Assembly: GCF_018129085.1 (NCBI RefSeq)
Contig: NZ_JAAGBB010000029.1
Coordinates: 1-64,000, forward strand
DNA from: Plastoroseomonas hellenica
GTDB taxonomy: Bacteria; Pseudomonadota; Alphaproteobacteria; Acetobacterales; Acetobacteraceae
Direction of reading: 5' to 3'
Length of the DNA stretch: 64,000 bases
A program made the position numbers and the translations under genes. Positions 1 to 9,206 of this stretch are shown here, in pieces. Below the pieces are notes generated by a model. The model worked only from the letters and a program-made list of their open reading frames with translations. It had not been told where the DNA came from and made no database searches. How positions within the stretch are numbered: position 1 is the stretch's first letter; every line of letters starts with the position of its first letter.

Positions 1-1
1 G

Positions 2-136
2 GCGGGGGCGCCGGCGGCGGCCCTCGGCGGCGTCGCGCCGGGGACCGGCTGGCGGCTGCCGCGGCGGCGGCTGGCCGGGGTGGCCGCGATCTCCCCCTAT
101 GTCACTGGGCTTTCACGCCACAGGGCTGTGGCTTAG
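2..136 (+). CDS. possible 3' end of an upstream gene (partial)
   Basis: One frame is open from the left edge to a TAG at 134-136, giving about 44 residues rich in Ala, Gly and Arg and ending in SRHRAVA. Codon third positions are G/C-rich for most of the stretch but weaken near the end. The other two forward frames are also open at the edge, so the frame choice is tentative. No family is recognised. About 200 bp of non-coding sequence follows before the porin gene. Confidence 0.2.
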   Translation, partial: AGAPAAALGGVAPGTGWRLPRRRLAGVAAISPYVTGLSRHRAVA

Positions 137-336
137 GCGCCACAGTGTCTCGCGATAGTCGCGCTGCGGGGGTTTGGGCCGTTGCTCCGCCGGACGGGCC
201 TGAACCATAGTCCCGGCGGGCCTGACAGCTTTGGGCAGCGAACCGTGTTCGCGCGTCCTGTCGTCATTCCTGTCCGGGGGGGCAGGGGGGGCCAAGGGAA
301 CAGCCGGGTTAGCCTGGCAGTTATGGAGGATTAGGA

Positions 337-1644
337 ATGCGCAAGATTCTGCTGGGCACCACGGCGGTGGTCGGCGCTGCGCTCATCGCCCCGATGGCGA
401 TGGCGCAGATGCCCGTGACCGTCGAGCCCCCGCGTGCCCTGGCCGGCTCCGCTGCCGGCCTGACGGTTCGCCTGGGTGGCTACTTCGACTTCCGCGCCGG
501 CCTGGTCGGCGACGATGCGGACCGCAACTCCGTCGTCGCGGGCACCGGCGTCAACCAGCGCCGCTTCGGCCGTCAGCGCGTGGACTTCCAGTCCGACATG
601 GAGCTGAACGTCTTCGTCGACGGCAAGGCTTCGAACGGCCTGCAGTACGGCCTGGTGATGGAATTCCAGATCGACAACGTGGGCGCCGGCGGCCCGGGCA
701 CCTCGCTCGACACCGACGAGTTCTACGGCTTCGTCAGCCACCCGGCCTTCGGCACGCTGCGCTTCGGTGACGAAGACGGCGCCGGCAACCTGCTCCAGGT
801 CCGTACCCCGCTGATCCGCGGCGCTGACACCGACAACTACTGGGACGAGTTCACGTTCCGCTCCGGTGGTGACGCCTCGCCGTCCTTCTTCACGGCGCTG
901 AGCGACGGCAGCGACAGCACCAAGATCATCTACCTGTCGCCGCAGTTCTTCGGCTTCGACTTCGGCGTGTCCTATGCGCCGAACACCGGCGAAGGTGAGC
1001 GTTTCGCGCTCGGCACCGCGGTGAACAGCGTGACCAGCTCGGTTCCGACCGCGGTCGGCCAGCGTGACCGCTCCAGCCTGCGGAACGAGATCTCCGCCGG
1101 TGTCCGCTATCGCGGCACCTTCGGCGGCGTCGGCATCGCGGCGAGCTTGGTCGGCATGCAGTCCGACAGCCAGCAGCGCTATGCGGCCCTGAACTCGAAC
1201 CTGGCGAACCGCGTCACCGCCTACTCCGGTGGCCTGCAGCTCTCCGCCTTCGGCTTCACCGTCGGCGGCGAGTACACCTGGGGCGACTACAGCGGCATCT
1301 CGGTCGGCCGTGCGGCCATCGTGCGTGGCCGCGAGCAGTCCAACCAGTGGGTGGCCGGCGCGACCTACACGATCCCCGGCACGCCGGTGCAGCTCGGCGG
1401 CTTCTATGGCCGGGCGACGCAGGACAACGGCATCGGCTTCGCGGACCGCAAGCAGACCATCTACGGCGGCGGCCTGAACTACGCCGTGGCCCCGGGCATG
1501 ACCGCCTACCTCACCTACACGCATCTGCGTGACCAGAACGAGGTCAGCGGCGGCGCCTATGTCGACAACAACCAGGCGGCGGCGGGCACCCAGCGCAACC
1601 GCAACCTGGATGTCTACCTGGCGGGCTTCCGCATCGCCTTCTGA
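337..1644 (+). CDS. outer-membrane porin
   Basis: The 435-residue protein starts with an ordinary Sec signal peptide, MRKILLGTTAVVG, with likely cleavage after PMAMA. The mature part alternates Gly, aromatic and polar residues as in a beta-barrel (VRLGGYFDFRAG, LRFGDEDGAGNL) and ends in FRIAF, with the C-terminal Phe typical of proteins folded by the BAM complex. Length and style fit Gram-negative trimeric general porins that let small hydrophilic solutes cross the outer membrane. A strong GGAGGA at 325-330 sits 6 bp before the ATG, and a perfect hairpin terminator follows, so it is probably a well-expressed single-gene unit. The substrate cannot be read from the sequence. Confidence 0.9.
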   Translation: MRKILLGTTAVVGAALIAPMAMAQMPVTVEPPRALAGSAAGLTVRLGGYFDFRAGLVGDDADRNSVVAGTGVNQRRFGRQRVDFQSDMELNVFVDGKASNGLQYGLVMEFQIDNVGAGGPGTSLDTDEFYGFVSHPAFGTLRFGDEDGAGNLLQVRTPLIRGADTDNYWDEFTFRSGGDASPSFFTALSDGSDSTKIIYLSPQFFGFDFGVSYAPNTGEGERFALGTAVNSVTSSVPTAVGQRDRSSLRNEISAGVRYRGTFGGVGIAASLVGMQSDSQQRYAALNSNLANRVTAYSGGLQLSAFGFTVGGEYTWGDYSGISVGRAAIVRGREQSNQWVAGATYTIPGTPVQLGGFYGRATQDNGIGFADRKQTIYGGGLNYAVAPGMTAYLTYTHLRDQNEVSGGAYVDNNQAAAGTQRNRNLDVYLAGFRIAF

Positions 1645-1666
1645 TCCGAAGGCCGAGGGTTTGGAG

Positions 1667-1700
1667 GGGCGGCGGAGCAATCCGCCGCCCTTCTGCTTTT
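1667..1700 (+). terminator. Rho-independent terminator of the porin gene
   Basis: A perfect 10-bp stem (GGGCGGCGGA, 1667-1676, pairing with 1681-1690) closes on a GCAA tetraloop of the stable GNRA type and is followed by a T-rich tract, TTCTGCTTTT. It begins 22 bp after the porin stop codon. Confidence 0.85.
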
Positions 1701-1765
1701 CAAACCCCCTCAATCAGCGCTAAACAGCGGTCCCCAAGGCTTCAACCCTGGCAAGAACGGGCCGT

Positions 1766-2320
1766 ATGCGCGCGAAACACCTGCTCCTCGCCTTGATCCC
1801 CGGCCTCGCGCTGCTCGGCGCCTGCGGCGGCCGGGACGACGGTAACCTGCGCACCCCCGGCCGGGACGAATACAACGACAACAGCGGCCGCGCCCGGACT
1901 CTGGGCCGGAGCGACCCGGCTGGCACCGGCGTGCTGATCTTCGGCACCGACCGCAGCGGCGACCGGGGCGGCGCGGGCGGCGACAGCGGCAGCGGGCTCG
2001 GGGTCAACGCCTATCTCTGGCGCGCCACGCTCGACACCCTCTCCTTCATGCCGCTCGCCTCAGCCGATCCTTTCGGCGGCGTCATCATCACCGATTGGTA
2101 TACCCCGGCCGCCTCGCCGGGCGAGCGCTTTAAGGCCACCGCCTATGTGCTCGGGCGCCAGCTCCGCTCCGACGGCATCCGCGTGTCGCTGTTCCGGCAG
2201 ATCCGGGGCGCAAACGGGCAATGGTCGGACGCGCCGGTCTCGACCGGCACCGGCGCCGAGCTCGAGGACCGGGTCCTGGCCCGCGCCCGTGAGCTGCGCA
2301 GCCAGTCGGCATCGCGGTAG
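1766..2320 (+). CDS. DUF3576 family lipoprotein
   Basis: The 184-residue protein has a lipoprotein signal peptide with lipobox LLGAC (Cys20 the predicted lipidated residue), then a Gly/Asp/Arg-rich linker to about residue 75. The conserved domain follows, with GVNAYLWRATLDTLSFMPL, a central DPFGG and ITDWY. This matches the DUF3576 family of alphaproteobacterial envelope lipoproteins, whose function is unknown. In related genomes this gene often sits beside leuS. Here an opposite-strand hydrolase separates them. The start is set by the signal peptide; no clear ribosome binding site is seen. Confidence 0.85.
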   Translation: MRAKHLLLALIPGLALLGACGGRDDGNLRTPGRDEYNDNSGRARTLGRSDPAGTGVLIFGTDRSGDRGGAGGDSGSGLGVNAYLWRATLDTLSFMPLASADPFGGVIITDWYTPAASPGERFKATAYVLGRQLRSDGIRVSLFRQIRGANGQWSDAPVSTGTGAELEDRVLARARELRSQSASR

Positions 2321-2330
2321 CGCCGGCCCT

Positions 2331-2387
2331 TTGTTGGATCGCGTGATTCAGGCTTTTCGGCGAGTCCGCTTCAAGCCATCACGCTCT
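2331..2387 (-). repeat. dispersed repeat family A, copy 1
   Basis: Read on the minus strand this begins TAGAGCGTGATGGCTTG, continues through GCCGAAAAG and ends in GAATCACGCGATC. The arms GCGTGAT and ATCACGC are inverted, so the element can form a long imperfect hairpin. Near-identical copies lie at 8050-8105, 24012-24066, 25641-25694 and 31261-31312, with a half copy at 18374-18396. Its leading TAG is the stop codon of the hydrolase gene at 2386-3501. Confidence 0.8.
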
Positions 2388-3501
2388 ATTCCCCGCCGCA
2401 GCCCGACCGCCGCAGCCCGCGCGGGGCTGCGGCTTCCGGCGCCTGGATCAGGCTCAGCAGGCAGCCCGCGTAGCGCGTGGTGAAGCCTGCTTCCGCGACG
2501 CCGTCATGGCCACGCACCGGCGCCGCCGGGCGCAGCAGCAAGGTTGGCGCCAGGCGGGTCTCGGCGGTCGTCTCCACGGCGGCGCCGCGGCGCACGACAT
2601 CCGGGTCGTAGTCGTCGTCGTCCAGCAACACCACGCCGATGCGCAGCCGCCCGCGCGGCAGGCCGGCCAGCAGCCGCCCGAAATCCTCGATCGCGGTGGC
2701 GCTGGCGGCGCTGCGCCGCATCTCGCCATGCGCCGCGGGGGCAGTAGCGATGACGGCATCCACCGCCTCCGGCCGCGCGGCCGCCGCCAGCAGCGCCTGC
2801 CAGCCGCCGCGCGACTGGCCGGCGATCACCACCCGCGCATAGCCGGACTGGCGCAGCAGGGGCAGGGCTGCCACCAACCGCGGCAGGGTGGCCTGCAGCT
2901 CATCCTGGGCCGGGTCGCGGTCGTAGCGCAGGATGTCCCAGCCGGCGTCGTTCAGCACCGATAGGAAGCCCGGTGCCGCGCTGCTGCGGTTGTCCCTATC
3001 CCGCCCATTGTAGCCGTGGCCCCAGACCACCACGCCTGCCGCGCGCTGCGGCCCGAAACGCCAATGCATGGGGCTGGCCCGGAAGGGGCCGATGGTCTCG
3101 CCATGCAGCGCCATCAGCGGCGGCAGGCCACCGGGCGCCAGGTCCACGGCCAGCAGCCGGCAGCCCGCGCCGATCGGCGCGTTGCGCAGGTCTTCCCGGC
3201 CGCAGGCCTCCAGCACCTCCCGCGCCGCGACCTCGGGTGTCGGGCGGCCACCGACGAAGCGCCAGCGCAGCACCCGCCCCTCCGGCGTCGCGGCGATCGC
3301 GAAGGCGGCATGCGGCATGGCGCCGCGGTAGTGCAGCGACCAGGCGGTGATGGCGGATGCCCCGGCCGCCGCGGGCAGGGTGGCGGCGGAGAAGGTGGCG
3401 CGGTAGGCCGCGAAGCCCGGATCGGCCGCCGGGTGTTGGCCGCGCGCCAAGGCCGGTACCAGCAGCGCGGTGATGAGCAGCAGGGCCTGAAGGCATCGCA
3501 T
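2386..3501 (-). CDS. exported alpha/beta-hydrolase
   Basis: The protein has 371 residues from the chosen ATG, which opens a good signal peptide (MRCLQALLLITALLVPALARG). A longer in-frame start at 3564 would put an Arg-rich stretch before it and is rejected. The nucleophile elbow GQSRGG lies in VVIAGQSRGGWQAL, with upstream VVWGHGYNGRDRDNR resembling the oxyanion-hole region of alpha/beta hydrolases. It probably acts in the periplasm on an ester or amide; no substrate is identifiable. It is convergent with the DUF3576 gene, and its TAG stop is supplied by a family A repeat. It interrupts the usual DUF3576-leuS order and may be an insertion. Confidence 0.75.
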   Translation of the reverse strand: MRCLQALLLITALLVPALARGQHPAADPGFAAYRATFSAATLPAAAGASAITAWSLHYRGAMPHAAFAIAATPEGRVLRWRFVGGRPTPEVAAREVLEACGREDLRNAPIGAGCRLLAVDLAPGGLPPLMALHGETIGPFRASPMHWRFGPQRAAGVVVWGHGYNGRDRDNRSSAAPGFLSVLNDAGWDILRYDRDPAQDELQATLPRLVAALPLLRQSGYARVVIAGQSRGGWQALLAAAARPEAVDAVIATAPAAHGEMRRSAASATAIEDFGRLLAGLPRGRLRIGVVLLDDDDYDPDVVRRGAAVETTAETRLAPTLLLRPAAPVRGHDGVAEAGFTTRYAGCLLSLIQAPEAAAPRGLRRSGCGGE

Positions 3502-3700
3502 CGCCGTGAGGCTCGCGTGCCGCGCGCGATGCCGCAAGTGCCGTCTCGCCCATCCCCGGCCCATCCCGCCGGCCGAAGGGCGAAAGCCTCCCTCCGCGGG
3601 GCCTTGGGCCGGCTCCGCGCCGCCGCCATGTCCAAACGGGCTCTAGGAAATCCGGGCCCCGGGCAGTAGGACGGACGGCCTTGACCGAGACCGTCCATCG

Positions 3701-6280
3701 ATGACCGACGCGCCCGCCACCCCGACGCCCCGCTACGACTTCCGCACCGCCGAGCCGCGCTGGCAGCAGGCCTGGGCTGATGGCGCCTGCTTTGCGGTGC
3801 CCGACGTGCCGCCCGCCGATGCGCGCAAGTACTACGTGCTGGAGATGTTCCCCTACCCTTCCGGCAAGATCCATATGGGGCATGTGCGGAACTACACGCT
3901 CGGCGACGTGGTCGCGCGCTACAAGCGGGCGCGCGGGCATCTGGTGATGCATCCGATGGGCTGGGACGCCTTCGGCTTGCCGGCCGAGAACGCGGCGCGG
4001 GAACGCCGCGTCCATCCCCGGCAATGGACCTACGACAACATCGCCAATATGCGCGCCGAGCTGAAGCGCATGGGCCTCAGCCTCGACTGGTCGCGTGAAT
4101 TCGCGACCTGCGACGCGGAGTATTATGGCCCGCAGCAGAAGCTGTTCCTCGACCTGCTGCGCGCCGGCCTGGTCGAGCGCAAGGAGAGCTGGGTCAACTG
4201 GGACCCGGTGGACGAGACCGTGCTCGCCAATGAGCAGGTGGAGGATGGCCGCGGCTGGCGCTCCGGCGCGCTGGTCGAGAAGAAGCAGCTCAGCCAGTGG
4301 TTCCTCTCGATCACCAAGTATGCGCCCGACCTGCTGGCCGCGCTCGACACGCTCGACCGCTGGCCGGAGCGGGTGAAGCTGATGCAGGCCAACTGGATCG
4401 GCCGCAGCGAGGGCGCCAGGGTGCGCTTCGCGCTTCCTCAGCCGGTGGACGGCATCGATCAGGTCGAAGTCTTCACCACCCGCCCCGACACGCTCTTCGG
4501 CATGTCCTTCCTGGCCGTCGCCGCCGAGCATCCGCTGGCCGCAGCGGCGGCCGCGCGGGACCCGGCGGCGGCCGCCTTCGTCGCTGAATGCCGCTCCATG
4601 GGCACCTCGGAAGCGGCGATCGAGCAGGCGGAGAAGCGCGGCTTCGACACCGGCTTCCGCGTCGCGCATCCCTTCCTCGAAGGCGTCACCTTCCCGGTCT
4701 GGATCGCGAATTTCGTGCTGATGGAATACGGCACCGGCGCCATCTTCGGCTGCCCCGGCCATGACGAGCGCGACTTCGAGTTCGCGCGCAAATACGGCCT
4801 GCCCATCACCCCAGTCGTACTGCCGCCCGGCGCCGATGCCGCCAGCTTCACGCTCGGCGATCACGCCTATACCGGCGACGGCACCGCCATCAATTCGGGC
4901 TTCCTCGACGGGCTCGACGTGAAGGCGGCCAAGCGCGCGGCGATCGAGGCGCTGGAGGCCAAGGGCATCGGCCAGGGCGTGGTGAACTGGCGGCTCCGCG
5001 ACTGGGGCGTCTCCCGCCAGCGCTATTGGGGCTGCCCGATCCCGATCATCCACTGCGACGCCTGCGGCACCGTGCCCGTCCCGGACGACCAGCTTCCGGT
5101 GCGCCTGCCGGAAGACGTTACCTTCGACAAGCCCGGCAACCCGCTCGACCACCACCCGACCTGGAAGCACGTCGCCTGCCCCGCCTGCGGCAAGGCAGCG
5201 CGGCGCGAGACCGACACCTTCGACACCTTCGTCGACAGCTCCTGGTACTATGCCCGCTTCTGCTCCCCGCATGCGGCGGCACCGCTGACGGCCGCGGCCG
5301 CCGATGCCTGGCTGCCGGTCGACCAGTATATCGGCGGCATCGAGCACGCGATCCTGCACCTGCTCTATTCGCGCTTCTTCATGCGCGCCCTGAAGCAGAC
5401 CGGCCATGTGAAGGTGGAGGAGCCCTTCGCCGCCCTCTTCACTCAGGGCATGGTCCAGCATGCAAGCTTCCGTGGCGAGGACGGCCGCTGGCTGGCGCCC
5501 GACGAGGTCGAATTGCTGGCCGATGGCAGCAGCCGCCATCGCGACACCGGCGAGGCGGTGGCGGTCGGCCGCGTCGAGAAGATGTCGAAGTCGAAGCGCA
5601 ACACGGTCGATCCCGGCGCCATCATCGACCGCTACGGCGCCGACACCGCCCGCTGGTTCATCCTCTCCGACAATCCGCCCGACCGCGACATGGAGTGGAC
5701 GGAGGCCGGCGCCGCCGGCGCCTACCGCTTCACCCAGCGCCTCTACCGCATCGCCGAGAACGCGCTGCCGCGCCTCGACGCCGCCGGCGAGGAGAAGGCG
5801 AGCCGCGACCTCTCTCGCGCCACCCACCGCGCTATCGCCGCGGTGACGGAGGCGCTGGAGAGCTTCTCCTTCAACGTCGCGATCGCGAAGCTTTACGAAT
5901 TCACCAATGCGATCGAGGGCGCCAAATCCGCCTCCGGCGCGGCGCTGCGGGACGCGATCGGCATCCTGGCGCGGCTCTCCGCCCCCGCCATGCCGCACCT
6001 CGCGGAGACGCTGAACGCCATGCTGGGCCCCGGCGCCGGCCTGGTCGCGGAGATGCCTTGGCCGGAGGCGGATCCGGCCATGCTGAAGGCCGAAAGCGTC
6101 ACCCTGGCGGTCCAGGTCCTCGGCAAGCTCCGCGCCACCATCGATGTGGCGGTGGACGCCGACGAGGAAACCGTGTTCCGTCTCGCCGAAGCCGAGGAGA
6201 ATGTGCAGCGTGCCATCGCCGGCAAGCCCATCCGGAAGCGGATCCATGTCCCGGGACGCATCGTCAACTTCGTCGTCTGA
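3701..6280 (+). CDS. leuS: leucyl-tRNA synthetase
   Basis: This 859-residue class Ia synthetase charges tRNA-Leu in the cytoplasm. The HIGH motif appears as HMGH (residues 58-61, in [15 protein letters not shown]) and the KMSKS loop is exact at 627-631. The CP1 editing domain is present ([23 protein letters not shown]) and a Cys4-type zinc region is visible around CDACGTV and CPACGKA. Length is normal and it is complete. It is followed within 7 bp by lptE and then holA, the usual alphaproteobacterial order, suggesting one operon. Confidence 0.98.
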   Translation: MTDAPATPTPRYDFRTAEPRWQQAWADGACFAVPDVPPADARKYYVLEMFPYPSGKIHMGHVRNYTLGDVVARYKRARGHLVMHPMGWDAFGLPAENAARERRVHPRQWTYDNIANMRAELKRMGLSLDWSREFATCDAEYYGPQQKLFLDLLRAGLVERKESWVNWDPVDETVLANEQVEDGRGWRSGALVEKKQLSQWFLSITKYAPDLLAALDTLDRWPERVKLMQANWIGRSEGARVRFALPQPVDGIDQVEVFTTRPDTLFGMSFLAVAAEHPLAAAAAARDPAAAAFVAECRSMGTSEAAIEQAEKRGFDTGFRVAHPFLEGVTFPVWIANFVLMEYGTGAIFGCPGHDERDFEFARKYGLPITPVVLPPGADAASFTLGDHAYTGDGTAINSGFLDGLDVKAAKRAAIEALEAKGIGQGVVNWRLRDWGVSRQRYWGCPIPIIHCDACGTVPVPDDQLPVRLPEDVTFDKPGNPLDHHPTWKHVACPACGKAARRETDTFDTFVDSSWYYARFCSPHAAAPLTAAAADAWLPVDQYIGGIEHAILHLLYSRFFMRALKQTGHVKVEEPFAALFTQGMVQHASFRGEDGRWLAPDEVELLADGSSRHRDTGEAVAVGRVEKMSKSKRNTVDPGAIIDRYGADTARWFILSDNPPDRDMEWTEAGAAGAYRFTQRLYRIAENALPRLDAAGEEKASRDLSRATHRAIAAVTEALESFSFNVAIAKLYEFTNAIEGAKSASGAALRDAIGILARLSAPAMPHLAETLNAMLGPGAGLVAEMPWPEADPAMLKAESVTLAVQVLGKLRATIDVAVDADEETVFRLAEAEENVQRAIAGKPIRKRIHVPGRIVNFVV

Positions 6281-6287
6281 ATCGACC

Positions 6288-6827
6288 GTGCGCACTCATG
6301 ACACGCGGCCAGCGGTCACCCGCCGGCAGCTCCTGGTGCTCGGCGCCGCGCTGGCGCTGCCGGGCTGCGGCTGGCGTCCGCTCTACGCGACCGGTGGCGC
6401 CGGCGGTGCCGAGACGCAGCGGGAACTCGCGGCGGTACGCGTCGCGCTGATCGCGGAACGCAACGGCCAGATCCTGCGCCGCTCCCTGCAGCAGCGCCTG
6501 GCTTCGGAAGGCACCGCCGCGCGCTACGACCTGCACGCGGCGATCAATTTCGGCGTCGACGTCCAGGGCTATCGGCGGGACGGCACCCCTTCCCGCGTGC
6601 GCTACACCGCCACCGCCAACTGGCAGCTCTTCACGCTCGAGACGCCGCCGCGCTCGCTCACCCGGGGCACGGAGCAGGCCTTCGACGCCTACAACATCCC
6701 CGAGAACCAGTTCTTCGCCTCCGACGTCTCGCGGGAAGCCGCCGAGCGGCGGATGATGGACCAGCTCGCCGAAGACATGACGCGCCGCCTCGCGGTCTGG
6801 TTCGCCGGACGCCAAGCCGCCACCTGA
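6288..6827 (+). CDS. lptE: LPS-assembly lipoprotein LptE
   Basis: The protein has 179 residues from a GTG start. It has a Tat-like or basic n-region (TRRQLL), a hydrophobic segment and lipobox ALPGC (Cys27), followed directly by GWRPLYA, the characteristic start of mature alphaproteobacterial LptE. LptE plugs the LptD barrel and is needed for LPS delivery to the outer membrane. The start is uncertain: an in-frame ATG at 6246 has a better ribosome binding site (GGAAG) but would overlap leuS and add a long n-region. It lies between leuS and holA as in many relatives. Confidence 0.85.
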   Translation: MRTHDTRPAVTRRQLLVLGAALALPGCGWRPLYATGGAGGAETQRELAAVRVALIAERNGQILRRSLQQRLASEGTAARYDLHAAINFGVDVQGYRRDGTPSRVRYTATANWQLFTLETPPRSLTRGTEQAFDAYNIPENQFFASDVSREAAERRMMDQLAEDMTRRLAVWFAGRQAAT

Positions 6828-6828
6828 G

Positions 6829-7030
6829 AGAGCCCTCCTGAGAATGGCTGCGGGTCGATCTGCCGGGTCTTTTCCGCCCCTGCCGCGCCGGCCCGCTTGG
6901 TTTGCCGAGCAGCTTCACCCTGACGGGATCTGCTCGGGCCGATGCCACCAGCATCGGCTGCGTCAGCCGACACGCCAGGGACGAAAAATCCCTCGCCAGA
7001 TCTCCGCTGTGCCATTCTCAGGAGGGCTCT
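6829..7030 (+). repeat. MITE-like inverted-repeat element (family C, copy 1) filling the lptE-holA gap
   Basis: A perfect 20-bp outer inverted repeat pairs 6829-6848 with 7011-7030. Inside it, 6860-6999 carries imperfect inner terminal repeats of about 28 bp beginning CTGCCGGGTCTTTTCCG and ending AAAAATCCCTCGCCAG. Positions 6944-6999 match 16850-16905 at 55 of 56 bases. The element begins 2 bp after the lptE stop and ends 1 bp before the holA ATG, so the right outer arm contains the holA ribosome binding site GGAGGG (7021-7026). Confidence 0.8.
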
Positions 7031-7031
7031 G

Positions 7032-8051
7032 ATGGCCAAGCTCGACGCCCGGCGCATCCAGGGCTTTCTCGCCGACCCCGGTACCGTCCGCGTCGTCCTG
7101 CTGCATGGCGAGGACCAGGGCCTGGTGCGGGAACGTGCCGAGGCCCTGCTGCGCGTCGTCGCCGAAGGCGATGCCTTCCGCATGGTGGACATCGCGCGCG
7201 AGGCCGCGGCCAAGGATCCCGGCCTGCTCGCCGCCGAGGCCTCGACGCCGGCCCTCACCGGCGGCCGGCGTGCGGTGCGGGTGCGCGATGCGACCGACGG
7301 CCTCGCCAACGCCGCCAAGGCCGCCTGCGAGGGCAAGGGGCCCGGCCTGGTGCTGCTGGAAGCCGGGGAGCTCGCCGGCAACAAGGGCCTGCGCGCGGCG
7401 CTGGAGAAGCATGACGCCGCCGCCGTCATCGCCTGTTATCCGGAAACCGGCGCCGCCCTGGCGGGCGCCATCGCCGCCATTCTGAAAGATCTCGGCGTCA
7501 CCGCGGAGCCCGCGGCGCTCGGCTGGCTGGCCGAGCGCCTCGGTGATGACCGCATGCTGATGCGCCGCGAGCTGGAGAAGCTCGCGCTCTTCGCAGGCGC
7601 CGACGCTGATATCACGGAGGAGGATGCGGCTGCCTGCATCGCCGGCGGCGCCGCGCTCGACATGGATGAGGCGCTGCTGGCCGCGACCGCCGGTGACGTG
7701 ACGCTGACCGACCGCGCGCTCGACGCCGCCTTCGCCGAAGGCGCCAACGCCGTGCAGCTCGTCCGCGGCGCGCTGCGCCACCTGCAGCGCATGCAGGCGG
7801 CCGCCCTTGCCGTCGCCGGCGGCGCCCGCCCCGGCGATGCGCTGGCCGGGCTGCGCCCCCCGGTCTTCTTCAAGCATCGCCCCGCGATGGAACGCGCGCT
7901 GCGCCTGTGGCCGCTGGCCTCCCTGGAGACGGCCGGCGCGGCCCTGCTGGAAGCGGAGCGGCGCACCAAGACGACCGGCCTGCCGGATGTCGCGGTGGCG
8001 CGCAGCGCGGTGCTGGCGATCGCACGCATGGCGGCGGCGCGGGCGCGGTAG
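7032..8051 (+). CDS. holA: DNA polymerase III delta subunit
   Basis: The 339-residue protein shows the HolA pattern. The N-terminal domain reads VRVVLLHGEDQGLVRERAEALL, a later stretch around GWLAERLGDDRMLMRRELEKLALF is the most conserved part of delta subunits, and a helical C-terminal collar domain follows. Delta opens the beta sliding clamp within the clamp-loader complex. The ATG at 7032 has GGAGGG 5 bp upstream. A longer in-frame start at 6942 would translate the family C repeat and is rejected. The stop codon TAG (8049-8051) overlaps the first bases of a family A repeat. Confidence 0.93.
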   Translation: MAKLDARRIQGFLADPGTVRVVLLHGEDQGLVRERAEALLRVVAEGDAFRMVDIAREAAAKDPGLLAAEASTPALTGGRRAVRVRDATDGLANAAKAACEGKGPGLVLLEAGELAGNKGLRAALEKHDAAAVIACYPETGAALAGAIAAILKDLGVTAEPAALGWLAERLGDDRMLMRRELEKLALFAGADADITEEDAAACIAGGAALDMDEALLAATAGDVTLTDRALDAAFAEGANAVQLVRGALRHLQRMQAAALAVAGGARPGDALAGLRPPVFFKHRPAMERALRLWPLASLETAGAALLEAERRTKTTGLPDVAVARSAVLAIARMAAARAR

Positions 8052-8105
8052 AGCGTGATGGCTTGCGGCGGAATCGCCGAAAGTCCGAATCACGCGATCT
8101 AACAA
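8050..8105 (+). repeat. dispersed repeat family A, copy 2
   Basis: It begins AGAGCGTGATGGCTTG, has the central GAATCGCCGAAAG and ends GAATCACGCGATCTAAC. With the preceding T it supplies the TAG stop of holA, just as copy 1 supplies the stop of the hydrolase. It separates holA from the convergent azlD-like gene. Confidence 0.8.
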
Positions 8106-8122
8106 CGAGCCGCTCCAGCGCG

Positions 8123-8434
8123 CTATCGCACCAGCAGCAGGGCCGCCAGGCCGATCAGCAGTGCCGGCAGCAGCCGCTGGCGGAGCGCGAAGAAGGCGGC
8201 GATGCCGACCGCGAGGCCGGTGAGCCGCGCCTGCAGCGGCAATGCTGCCAGCGCGCCGGAGGGCGCCACCACCGCCAGGGTGACGAAGGCGGCCAAGGTC
8301 GCCTGCGCGACGCTCGCGGCCCAGGCGATGAAGGGGTGATCGGCGCGGAGGCGTCCGGCCAGCAGCAGGCCCGCCAAGCGCAGCGCCAGGCAGGCGCCGC
8401 CGGTCAGCACCAGGGCCAGGTCGGCGTCAGCCAC
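8123..8434 (-). CDS. azlD: AzlD-family small subunit of branched-chain amino-acid exporter
   Basis: The protein has 103 residues and is almost entirely hydrophobic, with about four membrane spans. The pattern GACLALRLAGLLLAGRL at the start and FFALRQRLLPALLIGLAALLLVR at the end fits AzlD/LivH proteins. AzlD works with AzlC to export branched-chain amino acids or analogues across the inner membrane. It overlaps the end of the azlC-like gene by 8 bp, indicating translational coupling. Confidence 0.8.
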   Translation of the reverse strand: MADADLALVLTGGACLALRLAGLLLAGRLRADHPFIAWAASVAQATLAAFVTLAVVAPSGALAALPLQARLTGLAVGIAAFFALRQRLLPALLIGLAALLLVR

Positions 8435-9113
8435 GCGCGCGCCCGATCAGGAAGGCGATGCTGCCGCCGAGCAGCCCGGCGCAGAGCAGCCCCCAGGCCG
8501 GCGGCAGCAGCAGCGCCAGCGGCGCCGCCAGCGCGCCCGCGATCAGCCCGCGCCGGGGCCCGGGCCGGGTCAGGTCGGCCGCCATCAGCAGCGCAAAATA
8601 GAGCGGGTTCGCGAAGACCAGCGCATCCCGCACCGGCGCCGGGAAGCCGCCGGCCAGCATATGGCCCGCGACCGCGGCGCCGCCGCCGAGCAGCCAGCTC
8701 GTCAGCGCGAAGCCCAGGAACCAGGGCAGGCGCGCCGGCACCGGCTCGCCCGGCAAGGCCCGCATCGCGGCGGCCCAGGGCGTGATGCTGACGAAGGGGG
8801 CGGCCAGCAGCGGCAGCGGATCGCGTTCCCGCCGCCTGAGCCAGGGCGACAGGGCGACCGCCATCGGCAGGAAGCGCGAATTCACCGCGACCGCGCCCAT
8901 CACCGCCGCGGCGATGCCGCCGCCGGTCGCCACCGCCTGCAGCACGATGAGCTGCCCCGGCATGCCGTAGATCCCCCAGGCGGCCGCCAGCGCCCAGCCG
9001 GCCGAGAGCCCGGCTTCGCGCACCGCGGTGCCGAAGGCGATGAAGGTCGCCGCCATCGCGATGGCCGGCGCCGCGAGCGCCGCCCGCGCGCCGGAAAAGG
9101 CCCCGAGCCACAT
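8427..9113 (-). CDS. azlC: AzlC-family large subunit of branched-chain amino-acid exporter
   Basis: The protein has 228 residues and several membrane helices. The family signature region AAPAIAMAATFIAFGTAVREAG and GIYGMPGQLIVLQA, followed by AVNSRFLPMAVALSPWL, is typical of AzlC (the Ser/Arg-Phe motif after an Asn is well conserved). It is the first gene of the azlCD pair. The ribosome binding site before the ATG at 9113 is weak. Substrate specificity cannot be read directly. Confidence 0.85.
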   Translation of the reverse strand: MWLGAFSGARAALAAPAIAMAATFIAFGTAVREAGLSAGWALAAAWGIYGMPGQLIVLQAVATGGGIAAAVMGAVAVNSRFLPMAVALSPWLRRRERDPLPLLAAPFVSITPWAAAMRALPGEPVPARLPWFLGFALTSWLLGGGAAVAGHMLAGGFPAPVRDALVFANPLYFALLMAADLTRPGPRRGLIAGALAAPLALLLPPAWGLLCAGLLGGSIAFLIGRARG

Positions 9114-9206
9114 CCGGCAATGCTCGCATGGCCGTCATGATCGGGCACCCCCGGGCGGGGCGGGGGAGACTTGCATCCTCCGGCCGGTCGCGGGCGTTGC
9201 TGCGCC

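Noticed and set aside
331-1713. 460-residue open frame opposite the porin gene
   Set aside because: Low-complexity Arg/Ala/Val composition and full overlap with a well-supported porin.
2996-6295. 1099-residue open frame opposite leuS
   Set aside because: It is a shadow frame caused by the high GC content of leuS and shows no family motifs.
6942-7031. N-terminal extension of HolA
   Set aside because: It would translate the MITE-like repeat. The same repeat-derived peptide also appears in the frame upstream of the enoyl-CoA hydratase.
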